Below are positions 1 to 5,977 of a stretch of 24,743 nucleotides of DNA, one piece after another. The position numbers were made by a program, and so were the translations under genes. The notes under the pieces are model-generated. The model ran no database searches. It was given only the letters and a program-made list of their open reading frames with translations, and was not told where the DNA came from. This DNA is from CAYMJK01 sp043101635. GTDB taxonomy: Bacteria > Planctomycetota > Phycisphaerae > Phycisphaerales > UBA1924. Location: contig JBICIE010000095.1 in assembly GCA_043101635.1 (NCBI GenBank), positions 1 to 24,743 of the forward strand, given 5' to 3'. Numbering within the stretch: the stretch's first letter is position 1; each line of letters starts with the position of its first letter.

Positions 1-19
1 GGCCGGTACCATCCACGAG

Positions 20-82
20 CAAAGCCTCCTGTTGAAGACGGGCGATCCATGCACATCACCCGGATCTTTGCAGGAGGCTTTG
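20..82. repeat. 12-bp inverted repeat at the left edge
   Basis: CAAAGCCTCCTG (20-31) and CAGGAGGCTTTG (71-82) are perfect inverted copies 39 nt apart. The first 120 bases look less GC-rich than the rest of the window. A frame is open from base 2 to a TAG at 113-115, but I recognise nothing in its 37 residues. This could be a hairpin, the end of a mobile element or the tail of a gene cut by the window edge. Nothing else can be supported in 1-124. Confidence 0.35.
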
Positions 83-124
83 TCGTTCGGCTTAAGTGAA
101 CCGTATTGCCCGTAGCGCATGAAG

Positions 125-147
125 AAGGCCCGGCGGGGCCGGGCCTT
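125..147 (-). terminator. Intrinsic terminator of the first DUF1579 gene
   Basis: A perfect 10-bp stem (AAGGCCCGGC / GCCGGGCCTT) with a 3-nt loop lies 21 bases past the stop codon at 169. Read on the minus strand, the stem is followed by the T-rich CTTCTTC. Confidence 0.65.
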
Positions 148-168
148 GAAACTCGATTCTGAGGGCGA

Positions 169-900
169 TCAGCCGCCGCCGTTGTTGCCGCGGCCGGGGC
201 GGTTTCCACCCTGGTTGCCGCGCTGATTGTCGTTGGCGTCGTTGCCGGCCGGCCTGTTCGCCTGGCCCTGCCGGGTGAAGGTGATCTCCATCGACTTGAA
301 CTCGTCGTCGCCCATCATGTAGTAGCGGCTGAAGACCCGGGTGTTCATGTCCTTCATGACGCCGACATCCTTGAACTTCATGACCTCGCCGGTGAAGGGA
401 TCGGTCTCTTCTCCGGTGAGGGTGATGGTGTCGCCCTCCACCGTGCCGGTGGACCAGCCGATGGCGGTGCCGGTGCTGTCCATCCAGACGGACTGGTACT
501 TCTTGTCGGCGTTGCTGTAGCCCATGTAGCCGAGGCCCTGGAACTTCTCGCCGCTGAACTCGCCCTCGAATTCGCTCTTGAGGTAGCGGCCGCCGAAGAC
601 CATGGTGTTCTTCTCGACACCGCTGGAGATCATGGGCTCGGCGCCGGGGGCCATCCAGAACTTGGCCTCGGCGTCCCAGACGCCGGCCATGTGCGAGATC
701 GCCTCATGCTGCTCGCCGGTCTGGTTGACCTGTTTCCAGGCCTCCATCATGGCGGCGGGATCCATTTCGCCTTCGGGCTGGGCGACCGTGATGGCGCCGC
801 CGGCGCTATGCGTCACGCGCCCGGCGACATAGCCGAGACCGATCAGACTGGCGGCAAGACCGGCAGCGCACGCGGCACCGACTCTGCTGTAACCGAGCAT
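169..900 (-). CDS. DUF1579 domain protein, membrane-anchored or secreted (paralogue 1)
   Basis: A 243-residue protein of unknown function. Residues ~8-28 form a hydrophobic segment that could be a signal peptide or membrane anchor. A DUF1579-type domain follows (~65-210), recognised from the run GVWDAE...W, MGY.NA, SVW.DSTGT, STGT.EGD. The tail is a low-complexity Gly/Asn/Arg stretch ending in GGG. An ATG at 906 directly abuts the Shine-Dalgarno AAAGGAG (spacing 0), whereas the ATG at 900 has a 6-nt spacing, so I start at 900. It is a clear tandem paralogue of the gene at 1089-1793. A terminator lies downstream and a TACAAT box 58 nt upstream, so it appears to be its own transcription unit. 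The DUF1579 call is family recognition; the role is unknown. Confidence 0.8.
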   Translation of the reverse strand: MLGYSRVGAACAAGLAASLIGLGYVAGRVTHSAGGAITVAQPEGEMDPAAMMEAWKQVNQTGEQHEAISHMAGVWDAEAKFWMAPGAEPMISSGVEKNTMVFGGRYLKSEFEGEFSGEKFQGLGYMGYSNADKKYQSVWMDSTGTAIGWSTGTVEGDTITLTGEETDPFTGEVMKFKDVGVMKDMNTRVFSRYYMMGDDEFKSMEITFTRQGQANRPAGNDANDNQRGNQGGNRPGRGNNGGG

Positions 901-958
901 GTTCATCTCCTTTGGCTGGGGGGGCTGGGTTCGACACCGTCAGGGGTCGAACGGGGGC

Positions 959-964
959 ATTGTA
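959..964 (-). promoter_or_regulatory. Candidate -10 box (TACAAT) for the first DUF1579 gene
   Basis: On the minus strand TACAAT stands 58 nt before the ATG at 900, leaving a leader of about 50 nt that includes AAAGGAG. No good -35 is visible. The same hexamer precedes the second paralogue. Confidence 0.4.
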
Positions 965-1044
965 CCGTGATTGGGCGCCGACGCGCGGGGAACCCGGACC
1001 GCCCGCCTGCACGCCGCAGGCGCTATCAAGCCGGCGCAGCAAGA

Positions 1045-1065
1045 AGGCCCGGGCGAGCCGGGCCT
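1045..1065 (-). terminator. Intrinsic terminator of the second DUF1579 gene
   Basis: An 8-bp perfect stem (AGGCCCGG / CCGGGCCT) with loop GCGAG, followed on the minus strand by TCTTGCTG, begins 23 bases past the stop codon at 1089. It resembles the hairpin at 125-147, which suggests the gene and its terminator were duplicated together. Confidence 0.55.
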
Positions 1066-1088
1066 GGCGCTCGGCGTCGCAGGGCCGG

Positions 1089-1793
1089 TCAGCCGCCGCC
1101 GTTGTTGCCGCCGCGGCTGCCCTGGCCGGGGTTGTTGCCACGGGTCGACTGGCCGCGCCTGGTGTAGACGATCTCCATCGCCTTCATCTCCTGGCCATCC
1201 ATCGTGTGGTAGCCGGTGAAGGTGCGCTTGTCGGGACCGTCGAAGGTCATGACATGGCGATACTTGACCATCTGTTCGGAGAGGCAGTCCTTCATCTCAC
1301 CGACCATTTCGAGCCTGTCGCCCTCGCGCGTGCCGGTGCTGTAGAGGAGGCCGGTGCTGGTGCTGTCGCCCCAGACCGATTCGAACCTGCCCTCGGCGTT
1401 GTTGTAGCCCATGAGCGAACGGCCGGTGAACTTCTCACCGAACCACTCGCCGCTGAATTCGCTCTCCAGGTAGCGGTCGTCGAGCAGCATGCGGTTGCGC
1501 TCCATGCCGCTGCTCACCTCCGGCGGGGCGGAAGGGTCCATCCAGACGCTGCACTCGGCGTCCCAGACGCCGGCGCAGCGGGCGAGCCAGTCGTGATGCT
1601 CGCCGGTGCGGTTCTTCTCCTCGTACAGGCGCATCATCTCCTGCGGATCCATGCCCTCGGGCTGGGACACCAGCGTGACCGCGCCCGCCGGCGCCGGCGC
1701 GAGCCCCCACGCCATCAGCCCGGCGACCGCCACGGCGCCGGCGACCCCAGCCAGGCACAGCAGACCAGTTGTTCCACTTCGCTTGCAGACCAT
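1089..1793 (-). CDS. DUF1579 domain protein, membrane-anchored or secreted (paralogue 2)
   Basis: A 234-residue paralogue of the protein encoded at 169-900. It has an N-terminal hydrophobic segment (~10-32), then the DUF1579-type core with GVWDAE, MGYNNAE, SVWGDSTST and STGTREGD, and the same Gly/Asn-rich tail ending in GGG. Conservation is highest from about residue 65 to 165; the leaders have diverged. The ATG at 1793 has GGGAG nine bases upstream. The stop-to-start gap to the downstream paralogue is 188 bp and holds this gene's terminator and the next gene's -10, so the two are tandem but not an operon. Function unknown. Confidence 0.8.
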   Translation of the reverse strand: MVCKRSGTTGLLCLAGVAGAVAVAGLMAWGLAPAPAGAVTLVSQPEGMDPQEMMRLYEEKNRTGEHHDWLARCAGVWDAECSVWMDPSAPPEVSSGMERNRMLLDDRYLESEFSGEWFGEKFTGRSLMGYNNAEGRFESVWGDSTSTGLLYSTGTREGDRLEMVGEMKDCLSEQMVKYRHVMTFDGPDKRTFTGYHTMDGQEMKAMEIVYTRRGQSTRGNNPGQGSRGGNNGGG

Positions 1794-1864
1794 GCTTCGT
1801 TTCTCCCTTTGCTTGAGGATCCCGTTCGATCGATACCTATCAAACTGCGAACATAGCCGGTCTC

Positions 1865-1873
1865 ATTGTACCA
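1865..1873 (-). promoter_or_regulatory. Extended -10 promoter for the second DUF1579 gene
   Basis: On the minus strand TGGTACAAT (extended TGn plus TACAAT) ends 71 nt before the ATG at 1793. The implied leader of about 65 nt carries the GGGAG ribosome binding site. I see no feature in the rest of 1874-2040. Confidence 0.5.
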
Positions 1874-2040
1874 CAGCTTTCCGGTTCCGAGAACCTGACG
1901 GTGCGTGAATTTCCCCACATTCTCACCGGAGGCCGGTCGGAGCAGGTGACCGGAGCCCGGGAGCGGCCGCCGGCGTTCGGAGACTTGGTTGACACTCCGG
2001 GCGGGCCCGGCTGGGGGGCAGGGACCCGCCGAGAGGTATC

Positions 2041-3234
2041 TCAGGCCTCGCGGGCGGGGCGCGGCGGCACCCGCTCGACGATGCTGAGCCCGAAGGCCTG
2101 GAGCTGGGGGTACTCGGCGTCGCTGGAGGTAATCAGGCGGAGGTTCCGCAGGCCCAGGGCCCGGAGGATCTGCGAGCCAGTGCCGTACTCCAGCGTCGCG
2201 TGGGGCACCGAATTGGCGGGGCGGTCGGCCAGATCGGCGTCGAACGGGCGGCTGAGACGCTGGCTGAGGGCGTCGCCGACGCCGTGGGGGCGGAGGTAGA
2301 TGACAACGCCGCGCCCGGCCTCCTGGATGAGCTTCATGGAGGCCCGCAGCGTCTGGCCGGTCGAGCCGCCGCCGGCGGGGCTGGGCGAGGTGGAGAGATC
2401 ATCGAAGATGTCGCCGAGCAGGTCGCGCCGGTGGACGCGGACCAGTGTGGGCTCATCGGTGTCGTGCGGGTTGCCATCGGCCCCGAGGCGGCCGACCCCG
2501 CCGACGGTGAGGGCGAGGTGCGGCAGGGGATCGACCAGCGACCGGAAGGCGATGCAGTTGAACTCGCCCAGTGGCGTGTGGATGGGCGTGCCGCTGGCGG
2601 GCTCGAGCCGGTGGATGAAGGGCTCGCCGGCGAGGCGGTGCTCGATGATCTGGCGGACCGAGCACATCTTGAGCTTGTGCTTGCCGCAGAAGGCCTCGAG
2701 GTCGGGGATGCGGGCCATTTCGCCATCGTCCCGCATGATCTCGATGCCGACCGCGGCCGGGTAGAGGCCGGCGAGCTTGCAGAGATCGACCGAGCCCTCC
2801 GTCTGCCCGATGCGGACGAGCACGCCGCCATCGCGTGCGCGCAGCGGGTTGATGTGCCCGGGGCGGACGAAGTCCTCGGCCTTGGAGGCGGGGTCGATGG
2901 CGAGCTTGATGGTGCGGGCCCGCTCGTGGGCGGAGACGCCGGTGGTGAAGCCGTGCCTGGGGTGGCCGTCGATGGAGACGGTCAGCGGCGTGCCGCGGAC
3001 GGAGGTGTTGACGGGCGTCTGGGCGTGCAGGTCGAGGCGGTCGCAGTCGGCCTCGGTAAGACTGAGGAAGAGGTAGCCGGCGGCCTGGCGGATCATGAAG
3101 CTGATGGCCTGGGGGGTGACGAACTCGGCGGCCATGACGAGGTCGCCCTCGTTCTCGCGGTCCTCATCGTCGGTGAGGATGACCATGCGCCCGGCGCGGA
3201 GGTCGGCGAGGATGTCGGGGATGGGGGTGAACAC
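2041..3234 (-). CDS. ribBA: RibBA-like protein: DHBP synthase domain plus degenerate GTP cyclohydrolase II domain
   Basis: 397 residues. The N-terminal half is 3,4-dihydroxy-2-butanone 4-phosphate synthase, which makes the four-carbon riboflavin precursor from ribulose 5-phosphate. It shows DDEDRENEGDL (22-32), RHGFTTGVSAHERARTI (93-109) and RPGHINPLRARDGGVL (124-139). The usual GHTE metal-site motif reads GQTE (143-146), with Gln144 in place of His. The C-terminal half keeps the GTP cyclohydrolase II outline (LVRVHRRDLLGDIF, GRGVVIYLRPHG, YGTGSQIL, LRLIT, VERVP). It lacks the three zinc cysteines: position 271 is Asp and the RCDCG segment is replaced by a Pro/Gly-rich stretch (~281-293). I infer a DHBP synthase with an inactive or repurposed second domain, comparable to proteobacterial RibBX. 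The start is GTG without a Shine-Dalgarno sequence, six bases after TACGAT. Confidence 0.88.
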   Translation of the reverse strand: MFTPIPDILADLRAGRMVILTDDEDRENEGDLVMAAEFVTPQAISFMIRQAAGYLFLSLTEADCDRLDLHAQTPVNTSVRGTPLTVSIDGHPRHGFTTGVSAHERARTIKLAIDPASKAEDFVRPGHINPLRARDGGVLVRIGQTEGSVDLCKLAGLYPAAVGIEIMRDDGEMARIPDLEAFCGKHKLKMCSVRQIIEHRLAGEPFIHRLEPASGTPIHTPLGEFNCIAFRSLVDPLPHLALTVGGVGRLGADGNPHDTDEPTLVRVHRRDLLGDIFDDLSTSPSPAGGGSTGQTLRASMKLIQEAGRGVVIYLRPHGVGDALSQRLSRPFDADLADRPANSVPHATLEYGTGSQILRALGLRNLRLITSSDAEYPQLQAFGLSIVERVPPRPAREA

Positions 3235-3240
3235 GGGGGG

Positions 3241-3246
3241 ATCGTA
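3241..3246 (-). promoter_or_regulatory. TANNNT box at leaderless distance from ribBA-like gene
   Basis: TACGAT on the minus strand is followed by six C residues and the GTG start at 3234. It overlaps a small palindrome, ATCGT-ATG-ACGAT (3241-3253). No -35 is recognisable. Confidence 0.4.
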
Positions 3247-3289
3247 TGACGATCGGGGCAGTCCCCTTCTTTCGGAGGAGGTCCTGCGT

Positions 3290-3295
3290 TACCAT
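3290..3295 (+). promoter_or_regulatory. TANNNT box at leaderless distance from hicB-like gene
   Basis: TACCAT lies six bases before the ATG at 3302. A GGAGGAGG at 3274-3281 is about 20 nt from the ATG, too far to serve it, and an in-frame TGA sits at 3296-3298, so the gene cannot start further upstream. Confidence 0.35.
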
Positions 3296-3301
3296 TGAAC
3301 C

Positions 3302-3514
3302 ATGGCGATGCGGCAGGTGATCCTGTATCCGGGCGAGGACGGCCAGTGGGTGGCGGAGGCGCCGAGCCTGCCGGGGTGCGTCAGCCAGGGCGCGACGCGG
3401 GAGGAGGCCCTGCGGAACATCCGCAACGCCATCGACCTGTGGATCGCGGTGATGGAGGAGCGGGGGCAGCCGATCCCGCCGGAGAGTTTCGACGCGCAGG
3501 TTTGCGTGGTTTGA
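3302..3514 (+). CDS. HicB-like antitoxin (short form)
   Basis: 70 residues with the HicB N-terminal signature: a strand carrying YPGEDGQWVAEAPSLPGC, then SQGATREEALRNIRNAIDLWI, the degenerate RNase-H-like fold that binds and blocks HicA. The C-terminal DNA-binding domain found in full-length HicB is absent, so autoregulation by this protein alone is doubtful. The partner gene follows after 10 nt, and the stop codon of this gene lies inside the partner's ribosome binding sequence, so translation is probably coupled. Antitoxin-before-toxin order is common for this short type. A second ATG at 3308 is an alternative start. Confidence 0.8.
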   Translation: MAMRQVILYPGEDGQWVAEAPSLPGCVSQGATREEALRNIRNAIDLWIAVMEERGQPIPPESFDAQVCVV

Positions 3515-3524
3515 GGGCTGTTCG

Positions 3525-3755
3525 GTGAGCCAACGCCTCCCCGTTGTCTCCGGGCGTGAAGCGGTGGCGGCGTTGCAGCGGCTGGGGCTGGAAGTTCTGC
3601 CGAATCGCGGCAAGGGGAGCCACATCGCCCTTTGGCGTGCGGATCTCCAGCGGCCCGTGATCGTGCCTGATCACAAAGAACTGGATCGCGGCACGCTGCG
3701 GTCCATCCTGCGGGGCGCCGGCGTCAGCGATGAAGAGTTCCGGCGGGCGCTCTAG
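3525..3755 (+). CDS. HicA-like mRNA interferase toxin
   Basis: 76 residues matching the HicA double-stranded-RNA-binding-like fold: GREAVAALQRLGLEVL, GKGSHIALWR with the His of the catalytic GSH motif, a strand RPVIVPDHKELDRGTL, and RSILRGAGVSDEEFRR. HicA toxins cleave mRNA and are neutralised by HicB. The GTG start has GAGGG seven bases upstream; that sequence overlaps the TGA of the HicB-like gene. The stop codon overlaps, on the opposite strand, that of the AbrB-like gene (shared CTAG). Confidence 0.82.
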   Translation: MSQRLPVVSGREAVAALQRLGLEVLPNRGKGSHIALWRADLQRPVIVPDHKELDRGTLRSILRGAGVSDEEFRRAL

Positions 3756-3943
3756 GTCGGGGGCTCCGCGAACTGTCGGCGGCGCGCCTGCTCGAGCCCG
3801 CGCCGGACGGCGCTACGCGACTCGGCGTTCTGGCAGAGCCACGCCCCGCGCTCGGGGACCGGGCAGATCACCATCTCGCCAGCGAACCTCGGCCCGAGCG
3901 TGACGCGGCCGCGGCCGTCCAGCGTCGAGGAGCTGAACGCCAC
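3752..3943 (-). CDS. AbrB/SpoVT-like antitoxin or regulator, solitary
   Basis: 63 residues from the GTG at 3943. The N-terminal part, SSSTLDGRGRVTLGPRFAG, has the swapped-hairpin AbrB pattern (x-D-x-x-GRVTL). The remainder, ERGAWLCQNAESRSAVRRGL, resembles the antitoxin tail that binds a RelE-type toxin. No toxin gene of that kind adjoins it. The frame stays open upstream to a GTG at 4033, but that would overlap the divergent radical SAM gene, so the short form is preferred. No ribosome binding site is well placed: an AAGGAGG at 3974-3980 on this strand is about 30 nt too far. It converges with the HicA-like gene with overlapping stop codons. Confidence 0.5.
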   Translation of the reverse strand: MAFSSSTLDGRGRVTLGPRFAGEMVICPVPERGAWLCQNAESRSAVRRGLEQARRRQFAEPPT

Positions 3944-3978
3944 TTGCCAGCGTGGACGAGTTGCGGGCTGGCGCCTCC

Positions 3979-4008
3979 TTGTGAATCCAGGACAGTTCGG
4001 AGTATGAT
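3979..4008 (+). promoter_or_regulatory. Sigma70-type promoter, leaderless distance to the radical SAM gene
   Basis: TTGTGA (3979-3984), an 18-nt spacer and TATGAT (4003-4008) stand only five bases before the ATG at 4014. Transcription would begin at or beside the A of the start codon. There is no ribosome binding site before the ATG. Confidence 0.6.
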
Positions 4009-4013
4009 AGGGT

Positions 4014-5111
4014 ATGGGAGAGCGATCGACCACGCCGGCCGCCCCGCCTGCCCTCGCCCGCGGCAGGGCTTCTCAGAGCAACCCGGCGAACCGGTTTGAG
4101 AAGCTGAGCCTGGAGGTGCTGGCGGAGCATGTGGACGAGATCCTCGCCGAAGCGCCGGATGGGCGGCAGGTTCGGACGCTGGTGTTTGCGGACAGGTCGC
4201 GCACGGTGATCAACCGGGTGGACAGCCCGGACATCGGGTTCAAGTGGACGATCAACCCGTATCGCGGCTGCGAGCACGGGTGTGCGTACTGCTATGCGCG
4301 TCCGGGCCATGAGACGCTGGGGTTCAGTTGCGGGCTGGATTTCGAGACGAAGATCGTGGCGAAGCTGGAGGCGCCTGCGCTGCTGCGCCGCGAGCTGGCG
4401 CGGCCGCGCTGGAAGCGCGAGACGATCGTGATGAGCGGCGTGACGGATCCGTACCAGCCGGTGGAGCGGAAGCTGGAGCTGACGCGGCGCATCCTGGAAG
4501 TGCTGCGCGAGGCGCGCCAGCCGGTGAGCGTGATCACGAAGAGCAGCCTGATCCTGCGCGACCTGGACATCCTCGGCGCGATGGCGGCGGACGGGCTTGC
4601 GCGCGCGGCGGTGAGTATCACCAGCCTCGACAACCGGCTGTCGAGCGCGATGGAGCCGCGGGCTTCCAGCCCGCGCGAGCGCCTGCGCGCGGTGCGCGAG
4701 CTTGCCGCGGCGGGCGTGCCGGTGAACCTGATGACGGCGCCGATCATCCCGGGGCTGAACGATCGCGAGATCCCGGCCTTGCTCGAAGCCGCGGCGGAGG
4801 CGGGCGCGACGGGGGCCGGGTACATCCTGTTGCGCCTGCCGCACGGGGTGAAGGACGTGTTTCTCGAGTGGCTGGGGCGGGAGTTTCCCGATCGGGCGGG
4901 GCGGGTGGAATCGCTCATCCGGCAATGCCGCGGCGGCGGGCTGTACGACCCGTCCTTCGGCGTGCGCCAGCGGGGGGAGGGGCCGGTGGCGGAGATGATT
5001 GCGCGGATGTTCGAGGTGGGGGCGCGGCGTGCGGGGCTGGACCGGCCGACACCGGAAGAGCGGCATCGGGTCGCGGCCAGGCCTGCGCAGACGACGCTGT
5101 TTGATGTGTGA
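4014..5111 (+). CDS. PA0069-family radical SAM protein
   Basis: 365 residues, in the spore-photoproduct-lyase-like radical SAM group usually annotated as PA0069 family. The 4Fe-4S site is Cys86, Cys90 and Cys93 in NPYRGCEHGCAYCYARPGHE (C-x3-C-x2-C). Downstream it shows IVMSGVTDPYQPVERKLELT, VITKSSLILRD, SITSLDNRLSSAMEPRASSP, NLMTAPIIPGLND and YILLRLPHGVKDVFLEW, all typical of the group. The C-terminus QTTLFDV also fits. The enzyme should reductively cleave S-adenosylmethionine; its substrate is not established, and DNA or nucleic-acid repair is only suggested by similarity to SplB. A promoter directly abuts the ATG. Confidence 0.9.
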   Translation: MGERSTTPAAPPALARGRASQSNPANRFEKLSLEVLAEHVDEILAEAPDGRQVRTLVFADRSRTVINRVDSPDIGFKWTINPYRGCEHGCAYCYARPGHETLGFSCGLDFETKIVAKLEAPALLRRELARPRWKRETIVMSGVTDPYQPVERKLELTRRILEVLREARQPVSVITKSSLILRDLDILGAMAADGLARAAVSITSLDNRLSSAMEPRASSPRERLRAVRELAAAGVPVNLMTAPIIPGLNDREIPALLEAAAEAGATGAGYILLRLPHGVKDVFLEWLGREFPDRAGRVESLIRQCRGGGLYDPSFGVRQRGEGPVAEMIARMFEVGARRAGLDRPTPEERHRVAARPAQTTLFDV

Positions 5112-5162
5112 GGCGCACGCGGAGGCGCGGCGCGGAGTGGGCAAGGGCAACCGCCGGGCAGG

Positions 5163-5795
5163 TCAGGTATCCGGGCCGGAATCTGCTGCGCCGTCGCGCC
5201 ACCACTTCCATGACGCGAAGCCGGCGCCGGCGGCCGCAGCGCTCAGGCCGACCATGACGCCGGCGCCGGGACGCTCGACATCCTCACCGATCCATGCGAA
5301 AGCGAGCGAGGCGCCGCCGCCGACGGCGCCGGCCGCAAGCGCGACGAGGGCGAGTTCGAACGAGGCGGCATGAATCTTGATCCGCCACGGAACGGCGAGC
5401 CATGCGAACGCCGTCACGACCGGCGCGAAGTAGATGTCGGTCGTTCCTCGACTGGCGATGCGCAGCGCCAGGTCGTGCGCATAGCCATCGGCGCGGTAGA
5501 GCTGATACCACGCCACCGGCATGACCGCGGCGATCGCAGCGCTGGCCGCAATGGTGGCGATGGCGGCGCCGAAGGCGCGCGGATCCCAGCGCAGCCGGAT
5601 CGATTCGGGCACGACCCGCCGGTCGAATCCGCCGCACTCGGGGCAGCGGGCGTCGGGCGGCAGGCCCGCGAGGTCATACCTGCACTCGGCGCATTGCAGC
5701 AGGCGGCGGCTTATCCGCAAGAAGCCGATCGAGGCCACACAGCAGGCGATCAGGACCAGCAGCAGCAGTTCCCCGATGTCCCACATGAGGTCCAT
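5163..5795 (-). CDS. Zinc-ribbon integral membrane protein, function unknown
   Basis: 210 residues. An N-terminal membrane helix (~6-27) leads to a four-cysteine zinc ribbon, CAECRYDLAGLPPDARCPEC (35-54), then a charged stretch and about four more hydrophobic segments (~75-95, ~122-138, ~145-168, ~180-195). Short CRYDL...CPECG ribbons beside membrane helices recur in planctomycete proteins; none that I know has an assigned role. The ATG at 5795 has only a distant GGGAG (about 14 nt) and a TACGCT box eight bases upstream. It converges with the radical SAM gene across 51 bp. Confidence 0.7.
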   Translation of the reverse strand: MDLMWDIGELLLLVLIACCVASIGFLRISRRLLQCAECRYDLAGLPPDARCPECGGFDRRVVPESIRLRWDPRAFGAAIATIAASAAIAAVMPVAWYQLYRADGYAHDLALRIASRGTTDIYFAPVVTAFAWLAVPWRIKIHAASFELALVALAAGAVGGGASLAFAWIGEDVERPGAGVMVGLSAAAAGAGFASWKWWRDGAADSGPDT

Positions 5796-5904
5796 GCGTC
5801 AGCAGCGTACTCCCGCCTGCGGTCGGATCCCGGCGGCGGGCAGGCAGGTTCTCGCACAGGCCTCCTGTGCGGCGCATTCGCTCGGCGGCCCGCGGCAATG
5901 CGCG

Positions 5905-5932
5905 TTGCGTCCGGCGCACGGCGCGGTACACT
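5905..5932 (+). promoter_or_regulatory. Candidate promoter of the first dockerin gene
   Basis: TTGCGT (5905-5910), a 16-nt spacer and TACACT (5927-5932) imply a leader of about 40 nt that contains GGAAGGAG ahead of the ATG at 5978. Confidence 0.45.
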
Positions 5933-5977
5933 GAACCCGTGGGCCACCGCCAGCCCCCGCTCGGGGAAGGAGCGATC

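Noticed and set aside
3813..5150. A 445-codon open frame on the minus strand opposite the radical SAM gene
   Set aside because: Arg/Pro/His-rich product without domain pattern; it is the antisense frame of a well-recognised gene in GC-rich DNA.
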